64,000 nt of DNA, taken from the NCBI GenBank assembly GCA_902540275.1, contig CACBMB010000009.1, positions 1 through 64,000 on the forward strand, given 5' to 3'. The position numbers were made by a program, and so were the translations under genes. This DNA comes from an uncultured Pelagibacteraceae bacterium (GTDB taxonomy: Bacteria; Pseudomonadota; Alphaproteobacteria; Pelagibacterales; Pelagibacteraceae). Each line of letters starts with the position of its first letter. Positions within the stretch are counted from its first letter, which is position 1. The notes beneath the pieces were generated by a model. That model saw only the letters and a program-made list of their open reading frames with translations. It ran no database searches and was not told where the DNA came from. Below are positions 19,826 to 28,091 of this stretch, piece after piece.

Positions 19826-20246
19826 TAAGTAGTTCCTTTATATTTTTATTAATATGGTTAAAAACTTTTTCTATTATTTCATCTTTTTTATTCAAGTCAT
19901 TTGTTTCATTAAGTAATTTAACAGGATCCTCTATATCCCAATGAATTATCTGATCTTTATTTGGCCAAATAGGGCAGACTTCATTATTGGCATTATTACA
20001 AACTGTAATAACATAATCCATTTTAATTTGACCATTAATAAACTCATTAAAATTTTTAGATCTATAATTTGAAAGATCATAATGTTTTGATAATAAATAA
20101 TTCTTCACATCTTCGTTAATTTTTCCTGTTGGATTACTCCCTGCACTAAAACCTTTATACATATCGTCATGTTCATTATTTATTATACTTTCAGCAATAA
20201 TACTTCTTGCTGAATTACCTGTGCATACGAACAATATATTCCTCAT
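19815..20246 (-). CDS. arsC: Arsenate reductase, thioredoxin-coupled LMW-PTP fold
   Basis: P-loop VCTGNSARSIIAE; VCNNANNEVCPIWP, typical of ArsC rather than a tyrosine phosphatase. Confidence 0.87.
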   Translation of the reverse strand: MRNILFVCTGNSARSIIAESIINNEHDDMYKGFSAGSNPTGKINEDVKNYLLSKHYDLSNYRSKNFNEFINGQIKMDYVITVCNNANNEVCPIWPNKDQIIHWDIEDPVKLLNETNDLNKKDEIIEKVFNHINKNIKELLNEK

Positions 20247-20474
20247 TTAAAAAATAACTTTATAAATACCAATTACAAACAATGGAATTTGTAATCCAAA
20301 ATTTGTTAAGATTGCTTTATCTTTGCTCATAAATCCTGCAATAGTCCATCCAACAACTCCTAATCCGTGAAAGTATATATTTAATGGATATATATTTAGG
20401 TTTGTTAATAGAATGCCAACTAAAACTAGAAATGTGCTTATCCATTTTATATAATTTTTATTAGTCATGATCAT
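20247..20474 (-). CDS. Small membrane protein of unknown function, first gene of the ars-type operon
   Basis: 75 aa with three hydrophobic segments; stop abuts the arsC start. Start may be the Met at 20468. Confidence 0.65.
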   Translation of the reverse strand: MIMTNKNYIKWISTFLVLVGILLTNLNIYPLNIYFHGLGVVGWTIAGFMSKDKAILTNFGLQIPLFVIGIYKVIF

Positions 20475-20496
20475 CTCTCTTTCTATATTTAGGTTT

Positions 20497-20514
20497 TGTT
20501 AAGAATTTATTACA
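20497..20514 (-). promoter_or_regulatory. Putative Pho box upstream of the ArsC/aquaporin/NUDIX operon
   Basis: Minus strand reads TGTAATA-aatt-CTTAACA, same 7-4-7 direct-repeat geometry and consensus as the pstS and plcP sites, followed by CTAAATATAG (-10-like). Confidence 0.4.
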
Positions 20515-20533
20515 GATTAAAGAAAAAATATTC

Positions 20534-21265
20534 TTATTTATTGTCTTCCCAGTCGAATCTAGGGAAAGAGTCAAAAATTTTAAAGATACTATTAGACCAT
20601 TGATCACAAACTTTGGTGTATTCAGTGTCAGTAATATTCAGGCATTTTTGCGAAGCAATCTTGTACTCGTCTTTTTTATAAACTGCAAAATCAATTGGAG
20701 GGCCTACGGTTAAATCACTTTTAAGTGTTGAGTCCATTGAAATTAAAGCACATCTAGATGCATCGCCAATAGATACACTTGGTTTGATAACTCTATCTAA
20801 AATAGGTTTGCCATATTTTACCTCTCCAATGACCAAATAAGGTTTGCTGTCGGCAGGTTTAATATAATTACCTTGTGAGTATATTAGGTATAGTTCAAGA
20901 GGCTGACCTTTAATTTGACCTCCAACTAAAAATGAAGATCCCAATAAAACCGTGTCAGTATTAATTCCTTTAGGAGCTGAATGTTTTATATTTAAAGATC
21001 CTATATATGATGCAATTTGATCAAAATCTTTACAGGTATTTAAATTCATTATTCCGCTGTCACTTTTAAGATCTTTTTCAATAGACTTGTATACTGCCTG
21101 AGATGTTCCTAAATTTCCTGAGGTGACAATGATGATACTTCTATCGCCAATATCGTGTACAAACATTTTAGAATAAATATTAACATTGTCTAATCCAGCA
21201 TTTGTTCTAGAGTCTGAGGCAAAAACAATTCCATCTTGAGCTTTAATGCCAACACAATAAGTCAT
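20534..21265 (-). CDS. Anbu-type proteasome-like peptidase
   Basis: MTYCVGIKAQDGIVFASDSRTNAGLDNVNIYSKM: Thr directly after Met, Asp17- and Lys32/33-equivalent residues as in Anbu/HslV/20S NTN hydrolases. Confidence 0.88.
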   Translation of the reverse strand: MTYCVGIKAQDGIVFASDSRTNAGLDNVNIYSKMFVHDIGDRSIIIVTSGNLGTSQAVYKSIEKDLKSDSGIMNLNTCKDFDQIASYIGSLNIKHSAPKGINTDTVLLGSSFLVGGQIKGQPLELYLIYSQGNYIKPADSKPYLVIGEVKYGKPILDRVIKPSVSIGDASRCALISMDSTLKSDLTVGPPIDFAVYKKDEYKIASQKCLNITDTEYTKVCDQWSNSIFKIFDSFPRFDWEDNK

Positions 21266-21372
21266 AATACTATTAATAATTATTAATTAATTAACATATA
21301 ATTAAATTCAAGCATAGCTGATATAACTATATCGCAATTGATTGTTTACCCTAATTATTAAACAATATCTAA

Positions 21373-22815
21373 ATGAGCGCGAAACTATGGGAAAATTACA
21401 ATGCCACTAAAGCATATGATGGTTATTTTACCAATGAAAATAAATTAAGAAAGCATGCTGTAATAATTTCAAATATTTTAGAAAGATATGGAAAAGATAA
21501 ACTTCAAGAAATTGAAAAAAATTGCCAAAGCACAATAAGTGCTAGAGGAATAAATTTTAGAGTTTATGCTGCTAACAACAGGGCAGAGGAGAAGAAGTGG
21601 CCTTTAGATATTATTCCAAGGATAATTCCTAAAACACAATGGAATAAGGTAACTAAAGGTCTTAAGCAAAGAGTAAAAGCCTTAAACTTATTTATAGATG
21701 ACGTTTATAATCAAAAGAAAATTTTTAAAGATAATATTATACCTAGAGAAATTATTTTTAATTCACCTTATTATGTAAAAGAATGTGAAGGATTTTCACC
21801 TAAATATAAATCCTGGGCAAATATATCTGGAGTAGATTTAATAAGGAATAAAAATGGAGACTATTTGGTACTTGAGGACAATCTTAGAGTACCCTCAGGG
21901 GTTTCTTATATGCTTGAGAACAGAATGGTTATGAGGGATGTATTTCCTGAACTTTTTACGAGATATAAAGTTGCATCAATACATCAATACACCAACAAAC
22001 TTTTCAACTGTATGAATGAATGCATCACCAAAAAAACAGCTCATCCCCACATGGTAGTACTTACACCAGGGATTTATAATTCTGCTTATTTTGAACATTC
22101 TTTTTTAGCACAACAAATGGGTATTGCATTGGTAGAGGGAAAAGATCTTTTTGTTGAAAATGATAATGTTTATATGAAAACTGTAAAAGGCCCTTTGAAA
22201 GTTGATTGCATATACAGAAGACTAGATGATAATTTCTTAGATCCTAAAGCTTTTAATAAAGATTCTTTGATTGGTGTGCCAGGATTATTTAAATGTTGGT
22301 TAAAAAAAAATGTAGGTATTATAAATGCAATAGGTACAGGTGTAGCCGATGACAAGGTTGTTTATTCGTATGTAAATAGAATGATAGTTTATTATTTAGG
22401 AGAACAACCCATCTTAAATCAGGTCGAGACTTATTTGTGTCATGATGAAAGTCAAAAGAAGTATGTTTTACAAAATCTATCTAAATTAGTCGTAAAGCCT
22501 GCTAATGCATCTGGTGGATATGGAATAATGATAGGCCCAAAGGCTTCTTCAAAAGAGAGAGAAGAGGTGGCAGAGAAGATTAAAAAAAATCCAAGAGAAT
22601 ATATTGCACAACCTTTAGAAACACTATCAACAGCTCCAACGATTACTGAAAAGAATATAGAGCCTAGACATTTAGATTTAAGACCTTTTGTTCTAAGTGG
22701 TAAAACTAATTATGTGACCACTGGTGGCCTTACTAGAGTTGCTCTGAGAAAAGGAAGCACAATTGTTAATAGTTCACAGGGTGGTGGATCGAAAGATACC
22801 TTGATAGTTGAGTAA
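21373..22815 (+). CDS. Circularly permuted ATP-grasp type 2 protein (DUF404/407)
   Basis: SYMLENRMVMRDVFPELF, VKPANASGGYGIMIGP, APTITEKNIEPRHLDLRPFVLSG...LTRVAL...SSQGGGSKDTLI. Confidence 0.9.
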   Translation: MSAKLWENYNATKAYDGYFTNENKLRKHAVIISNILERYGKDKLQEIEKNCQSTISARGINFRVYAANNRAEEKKWPLDIIPRIIPKTQWNKVTKGLKQRVKALNLFIDDVYNQKKIFKDNIIPREIIFNSPYYVKECEGFSPKYKSWANISGVDLIRNKNGDYLVLEDNLRVPSGVSYMLENRMVMRDVFPELFTRYKVASIHQYTNKLFNCMNECITKKTAHPHMVVLTPGIYNSAYFEHSFLAQQMGIALVEGKDLFVENDNVYMKTVKGPLKVDCIYRRLDDNFLDPKAFNKDSLIGVPGLFKCWLKKNVGIINAIGTGVADDKVVYSYVNRMIVYYLGEQPILNQVETYLCHDESQKKYVLQNLSKLVVKPANASGGYGIMIGPKASSKEREEVAEKIKKNPREYIAQPLETLSTAPTITEKNIEPRHLDLRPFVLSGKTNYVTTGGLTRVALRKGSTIVNSSQGGGSKDTLIVE

Positions 22816-22818
22816 GTA

Positions 22819-23223
22819 TTAAGTTCTACACTTTTTACACAAACCAAAAAACTCAAGATTATACTTACTATATTTCATACCTTCTTTGTCTTTGAAATTA
22901 GTTAAATATTTAGAAAGACCAGTGCTACTTATTTCAGTAACTTTTTCACACATTTCACAAATTGAAAAAGCAGTAGCTTTAGCTACCTGACAACTAGAAT
23001 TTTGACATGCAATAAAAGCATTTCTACTCTCAATTTTATGAATTTTCCCTATTTCAACTAATTTATCCAAGGCTCGATAAACTTGAAGAGGAGCTTTAAT
23101 ACCTTTTTTTTGAACATTAAAAAGGATTGAATAAGCTTTTAATGGTTCTGGAGATTTATCAATTATATCAAAAATAATTTGCTGATTTTTTGTAAGAGTA
23201 TGTTCTTTATGCATAGTTTTCAT
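22819..23223 (-). CDS. zur: Fur-family zinc uptake regulator
   Basis: Winged helix (KAYSILFNVQKKGIKAPLQVYRALDKLVEIGKIHKI) and CxxC pair (ICEMCEKV; GLCKKC); next to znuBC. Confidence 0.9.
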   Translation of the reverse strand: MKTMHKEHTLTKNQQIIFDIIDKSPEPLKAYSILFNVQKKGIKAPLQVYRALDKLVEIGKIHKIESRNAFIACQNSSCQVAKATAFSICEMCEKVTEISSTGLSKYLTNFKDKEGMKYSKYNLEFFGLCKKCRT

Positions 23224-23238
23224 TTTACAGATTCCTCA

Positions 23239-24042
23239 CTAGTTTTTCAATTTAATTGATTGTTTTATTTTAAATAACGAAAGTATGAACAATAATAAGG
23301 CAGCTGTTATAATTGATGGACCTGAAGATGTATTAAATTCTAAAGATGTGAACAATCCTAAAATTACAGATAATAAGCCTCCTATCACTGAGTACATAAC
23401 CATACTTTGTGGACTTGATGATAAGTTTCTAGCCATTGCTGCTGGTATAATTAACATTCCAGTAATTAATAATAACCCAACCATTTTAATTGAAATAGCA
23501 ATTATCGCAGCCATTAAGATAGTAAAGATTGCTTTAGCTCTGTCAGGATTTAAGCCCTCAGCTTCTGCTAATTCGTAATTTACTGTTGAGGCGAATAAAG
23601 GTTTCCAAATTAATTTTAAAACTAATAGGATTAATGCTCCTCCTATCCATATGATTAACAAATCATCAACTGAAACCGCTAAAATATCTCCAAATAATAA
23701 TCCCATAATGTCAAACCTGATAAATGTTAAAAAACCAATAACAACAAGTCCAACAGCAAGAGATGAATGAGCTAGAAGACCTAGCAATGCATCACCTGGT
23801 AAATTAGTTTTTTTTTGAAGCTGAATTAGAATAAGTGCTATTAGCGATGAAATAATGAATACTGATAATGCAATATTAAATTCCATAGTAAAAGCTAATG
23901 TAACACCTAACAATGCAGAGTGGGCCAGTGTATCACCAAAATAAGATAATCTTCTCCATATAACGAAACAACCAAGGGGTCCTGTAACCAGAGCCACTCC
24001 AATTCCAGCTACCAAAGCTCTTATAAAAAAGTCATCAAACAT
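23239..24042 (-). CDS. znuB: Zinc ABC transporter permease
   Basis: ABC-3 permease; FVIWRRLSYFGDTLAHSALLGV. Confidence 0.94.
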   Translation of the reverse strand: MFDDFFIRALVAGIGVALVTGPLGCFVIWRRLSYFGDTLAHSALLGVTLAFTMEFNIALSVFIISSLIALILIQLQKKTNLPGDALLGLLAHSSLAVGLVVIGFLTFIRFDIMGLLFGDILAVSVDDLLIIWIGGALILLVLKLIWKPLFASTVNYELAEAEGLNPDRAKAIFTILMAAIIAISIKMVGLLLITGMLIIPAAMARNLSSSPQSMVMYSVIGGLLSVILGLFTSLEFNTSSGPSIITAALLLFILSLFKIKQSIKLKN

Positions 24043-24789
24043 TTAATTTTTTTTTATTTTACCTTCATCTGTATGTATATGATCATGCCTATGTTCATAT
24101 CTTGACAAAATTTGAAAAGCTTGCTCACCAAATAAAGCTTTATACTCATTGTTTTTTGCAACATCCATTGGAGATCCCGAACAACATACATGACCATTTA
24201 AACATACTACATGGTCAGTGGCTGTCATTACAGTGTGTAGATCATGAGAGATCAACAAGATTCCACAATTTAATTCATCAGAAATTTTTTTAATTAGTTC
24301 GTATAAAGCGATTTCACCTGTAAAATCTACTCCTTGAACTGGTTCATCAAGCACTAATAAGTCTGGTTTTTTTGAAATAGCTCTTGCAAGTAATACTCTT
24401 TGGAATTCACCACCTGATAAGTCTCCTAAATTTTTATCTTTAAGATGAATGACGCCAGTTAAAGACAAAGCTTCATCAATTGACTCTTTATTGATACTTT
24501 CAGTTAATACCATGAAATCATTTACTCTGAGCGGTAATGTCCAATCAATTGAGATTTTTTGAGGAACATATCCAACTTTATTGGTGTATTTTTCAACTTC
24601 ACCATCAATTTTTTTGTAAATACCTAAAGCAATCTTAGCTGTTGTACTTTTTCCTGATCCATTTGGACCTATAAGAGTAACGATCTTACCTTTTTCAACT
24701 TGAAGTGATACTCCTTTGACAAGCCATTTGTCATTTATGCAAAATCCTGCATCTTTTAATTTTACTAATATATTTTGACTATTACTCAT
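24043..24789 (-). CDS. znuC: Zinc ABC transporter ATP-binding protein
   Basis: GPNGSGKSTTAK; LSGGEFQRVLLARA; LDEPVQGVD; His-rich C-terminus. Confidence 0.94.
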   Translation of the reverse strand: MSNSQNILVKLKDAGFCINDKWLVKGVSLQVEKGKIVTLIGPNGSGKSTTAKIALGIYKKIDGEVEKYTNKVGYVPQKISIDWTLPLRVNDFMVLTESINKESIDEALSLTGVIHLKDKNLGDLSGGEFQRVLLARAISKKPDLLVLDEPVQGVDFTGEIALYELIKKISDELNCGILLISHDLHTVMTATDHVVCLNGHVCCSGSPMDVAKNNEYKALFGEQAFQILSRYEHRHDHIHTDEGKIKKN

Positions 24790-24809
24790 TTTATCGCTTG
24801 ACTTATAAA

Positions 24810-24824
24810 TGTTATATTATTACA
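24810..24824. promoter_or_regulatory. Putative Zur operator 1 (TGTTATA-T-TATTACA)
   Basis: 7-1-7 inverted repeat with one mismatch, in the znuC/znuA divergent region. Confidence 0.65.
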
Positions 24825-24827
24825 TAG

Positions 24828-24842
24828 TGTTATATTATAACA
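24828..24842. promoter_or_regulatory. Putative Zur operator 2 (TGTTATA-T-TATAACA)
   Basis: Perfect 7-1-7 palindrome immediately upstream of znuA; 18-bp register with operator 1. Confidence 0.75.
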
Positions 24843-24859
24843 ACTCTAATAATTAAACT

Positions 24860-25915
24860 ATGAAAACAATAAAAAAACTTCCATTTTTACTATCACTTTT
24901 ATCATTCTTAACAATTTTTACACCTGCTAATGCAGAAATTAAAGTTGTTGCAACAATAAAACCGATTCATTCACTTGCTAGTTATCTAATGGATGGTGTT
25001 GGCAAACCAGATTTAATTGTAGATGGTTATGCTTCACCACACGGATTTGCATTAAAACCTTCACATGCAAAAATGATACAAAATGCAGATATCATATTTT
25101 GGGTTGGTGAAGACATAGAGAGTTTTTTAGAAAAACCACTGAAATCAATAGCAAAAAAAGCTGAAAAAATTGAATTAATGGAAATCAAAGGTTTAACTAA
25201 ACTTAAATTTAGAGAAAGAAATATTTTTGAAGGTCATGACGATCATGGGCATAAAGAGGATGACCACGATGATCATGCTAAGAAAGAAGATGATCATGAC
25301 GATCACGGACATGATGATGAGCATAAAGAGGATGGTCATGATGATCATGGTCACGACGATGATCATAAAAAAGAAGGTCACGATGATCACGGTCATGAAG
25401 GACACGCGCATGGTGAGTTTGATCCACATATTTGGTTGGACCCAATGAATGCAAAAGTAATTTTAAGCGAAATGGCTGAACATTTAATTGAAAATGATCA
25501 AAAAAATGAGGCTAAATATAAAGCAAATTTAAAAAAGGCACATAAAGATTTAGATAATCTTACTAAAAAAGTAAAATCTGAATTAAATAAAGATTTTAAA
25601 TCAATAGTTTTCCATGATGCATATCAATACTTTGAAAAAAGATTTGGCATTAATATTTTAGGTGCATTTACTGTAAATACTGATGTTATGCCAGGTGCTG
25701 AGCAATTAGCTGAGATTAGAGAAGTAATTGAGCATGATAAAGTAAGCTGTATTTTTTCAGAGCCACAATTTAATCCTGATATTATTAAAGCTGTAGCAAA
25801 AGATACCAATGTTGCAACAGGGGTTATAGATCCATTAGGAGCAACTCTTGATCCAGGTAAAGATTTATATTTTGATTTAATTGGCAACATGTCAAAATCT
25901 TTCAAAGGTTGTTAA
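24860..25915 (+). CDS. znuA: Zinc ABC transporter substrate-binding protein with a long His/Asp-rich loop
   Basis: Signal peptide; KVVATIKPIHSLASYLM; (HDDHGHKEDDHDD)n loop; FDPHIWLDP. Confidence 0.95.
   Translation: MKTIKKLPFLLSLLSFLTIFTPANAEIKVVATIKPIHSLASYLMDGVGKPDLIVDGYASPHGFALKPSHAKMIQNADIIFWVGEDIESFLEKPLKSIAKKAEKIELMEIKGLTKLKFRERNIFEGHDDHGHKEDDHDDHAKKEDDHDDHGHDDEHKEDGHDDHGHDDDHKKEGHDDHGHEGHAHGEFDPHIWLDPMNAKVILSEMAEHLIENDQKNEAKYKANLKKAHKDLDNLTKKVKSELNKDFKSIVFHDAYQYFEKRFGINILGAFTVNTDVMPGAEQLAEIREVIEHDKVSCIFSEPQFNPDIIKAVAKDTNVATGVIDPLGATLDPGKDLYFDLIGNMSKSFKGC
25231..25413 (+). repeat. Degenerate GATCATG/GACGATCAC-type repeats encoding the ZnuA His-rich loop
   Basis: Recurrent ga(t/c)gatca(t/c)g(g)(t/c) units translating to HDDHGH/KEDDHDD. 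Confidence 0.9.
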
Positions 25916-25957
25916 ATAAAAATTGATCTTTAGTCATAAATAATATCTAATAATGGG

Positions 25958-26956
25958 ATGAGTACGGTTTCCCTTACACTAGATGAGATTTTTGATTTAG
26001 CTAAAAAAACTTTATTAGCTAATGGATGTGATGATGAAACAGCCTCAATTCTTTCTGATTTAATTAGAAATGCTGAAAGAGATGGATCCTTATCACATGG
26101 TTTATTCAGATTACCTGCTTATGTAAGTGGATTAAAAAGTGGAAAAATTAATGGTAAAGGAAAACCAGAGGTTAAAAAGATTTCAGCATCTGTAATTAAA
26201 GTTCAAGGTAATAATTGCTTAGCACCTGTTGTGTTAAATAAAGGTTTGCCTGAATTAGCTAAAGCTGCAAAAGAAAATGGTGTTGCAGTTCTTGCAATAA
26301 ACAATTCTCATCACATGGCTGCGATGTGGCCTGAAACAGAAAAATTAGCAGAAGAAGGTTTAGTTGCCTTTGCTTGTACATCTTATAAGCCCGCAGTAGC
26401 ACCTGCTGGTGCAATCAAACCATTGTTTGGAACAAATCCAATTTCATTTGCTTGGCCTCGACCTGGAAAAACTCCAGTTGTTTATGATATGGCTACTGCA
26501 TCAATGGCAATGGGTGAAGTACAAGTTGCAAAAAGAGAAGGGCACAAAGTTCCTCTTGGAACTGGTTTAACCAAAGATGGTAAAGAGACAACTGATCCAG
26601 GTGCAATAGCAGATGGTGGTGTATTACTTCCATTTGGTGGTTACAAAGGTTCAGCAATAGCAATGATGGTTGAGTTAATGGCTGGTGCTTTAGTAGGTGA
26701 TAATTTTAGTTTTGAAACTGCCGCAAAAGATAATAATGATGGTGGACCACCTAGTGGAGGAGAATTTATTATTGCTATTTCACCAGATAAAACTTCTGGA
26801 ACAAATTGGCAAAAACATTCTGATGAATTTTTTGATAAAATGAAATCTTTTGATGGTGTTAGACTTCCAGGTGAAAGAAGACATCAAAACAGATTAGACA
26901 AAGGACCAAGAAATATTAACGAAGAGTTAGTAAATAAAATAAAATCTTTAAGCTAA
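25958..26956 (+). CDS. Ldh2-family (malate/L-lactate dehydrogenase type 2) oxidoreductase
   Basis: NSHHMAAMWPETEKLAEEGLVAFACTSYKPAVAPAGAIKPLFGTNPISFAWP; YDMATASMAMGEV. Confidence 0.9.
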   Translation: MSTVSLTLDEIFDLAKKTLLANGCDDETASILSDLIRNAERDGSLSHGLFRLPAYVSGLKSGKINGKGKPEVKKISASVIKVQGNNCLAPVVLNKGLPELAKAAKENGVAVLAINNSHHMAAMWPETEKLAEEGLVAFACTSYKPAVAPAGAIKPLFGTNPISFAWPRPGKTPVVYDMATASMAMGEVQVAKREGHKVPLGTGLTKDGKETTDPGAIADGGVLLPFGGYKGSAIAMMVELMAGALVGDNFSFETAAKDNNDGGPPSGGEFIIAISPDKTSGTNWQKHSDEFFDKMKSFDGVRLPGERRHQNRLDKGPRNINEELVNKIKSLS

Positions 26957-27724
26957 AGTAATTTCGATTGGTGTATGGTCAGAAGGTTTTTCTCGTCCTC
27001 TCGGATCTTTATTAATATTTATACTTTTTACTTGATCAATTAAAGAATTAGAAATCAAGAAGTGGTCAATTCTCATACCATTATTTTTTTGCCAAGCTCC
27101 TCTCATATAATCCCAGTACGTATATCCCTCTTTAGTTTCATTGAAATGTCTATAAACATCGTTAAATCCAAGATTAATCATTTCTCTCAATTTTTTCCTT
27201 ATCTCTAATCTAAATAAAGCATCGTCTTCAAAACTTTTAGGATTGTAGACATCTTCAGCTGCAGGAATAATATTAAAATCACCAGCAAGAATGATATTTG
27301 GATTTTTTTTACTTAATGTCTTTAATTGTTTGATTAAATCATCTAACCACTTTTTTTTATAATCATACTTTTCAGTGTCAACAGGATTACCATTAGGTGT
27401 ATAAATGTTTATTAATTGAATATTTTTTTTCTTATATTCTAGTTCAGCTGAAATTATTCTTGATTGTTTTAATTTATCTTTAATTAAATCTGTTCTAATG
27501 TTTTTTAATTTTCCTTTAGAGATAATAGCTACACCATTATAGCTTTTTTGACCAAATACATGACTTTCATAATCCATTGCTGAAAAATCATCATAAGGAA
27601 AGTTTACGTCTTCAGTTTTAATTTCCTGCATCATAATAATGTTAGGTTTGTATTTTAAAAGATAACTTTTAATATTTTCAATACGAGCTCTGACAGAATT
27701 TACATTCCATGAGGAAATGATCAT
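26948..27724 (-). CDS. xth: Exodeoxyribonuclease III
   Basis: MIISSWNVNSVRARI; MMQEIKTED; LAGDFNIIP; RIDHFLIS; SDHTPIEI. Met at 27724 preferred over 27754. Confidence 0.93.
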   Translation of the reverse strand: MIISSWNVNSVRARIENIKSYLLKYKPNIIMMQEIKTEDVNFPYDDFSAMDYESHVFGQKSYNGVAIISKGKLKNIRTDLIKDKLKQSRIISAELEYKKKNIQLINIYTPNGNPVDTEKYDYKKKWLDDLIKQLKTLSKKNPNIILAGDFNIIPAAEDVYNPKSFEDDALFRLEIRKKLREMINLGFNDVYRHFNETKEGYTYWDYMRGAWQKNNGMRIDHFLISNSLIDQVKSININKDPRGREKPSDHTPIEITLA

Positions 27725-28041
27725 TAAAGAGAGAAAGAAACGCCACAACCACAAGAAGATTTTGTTTGTGGGTTTGTTATTTTGAATTGTTCGCCAATAA
27801 GTTCTGAAACATAATCAATTTCTGATCCTTTAAGGAGATCTGCTGATGTTTTATCAATTAGAATATTTTCAAAATTTAAATCATCTGCTGCTTTTTCTTT
27901 ATCGAAAGTAAATTCATATTGAAAGCCCGAACAACCACCACCTTTAATAGCGATTCTAAAAAAAGACCCTTTATCTTTTTTAGATAAAAGATTATTGATC
28001 TGTTTTAAAGCTTTATCAGTAAATTTAATTTCTTTAATCAT
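27724..28041 (-). CDS. erpA: A-type iron-sulfur cluster carrier (ErpA/IscA family)
   Basis: KGGGCSGFQYEF and C-terminal CGCGVSF cysteines. Confidence 0.9.
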   Translation of the reverse strand: MIKEIKFTDKALKQINNLLSKKDKGSFFRIAIKGGGCSGFQYEFTFDKEKAADDLNFENILIDKTSADLLKGSEIDYVSELIGEQFKITNPQTKSSCGCGVSFSL

Positions 28042-28091
28042 AATCGATCACTGGTATTAGTAATATAATACTTAATATTTTAATTTAAAGA

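Noticed and set aside
23285-23578. 97-aa plus-strand ORF
   Set aside because: Antisense to the znuB transmembrane region.
25231-25413. Possible CRISPR-like or tandem-repeat array
   Set aside because: Repeats are short, in frame with znuA, and encode the metal-binding loop; no spacer structure and no cas genes.
25193-25448. Overlapping ORFs on both strands (25193..25429 - and 25227..25448 +)
   Set aside because: Artefacts of the repetitive His-rich region of znuA; Met/Ile-rich nonsense translations.
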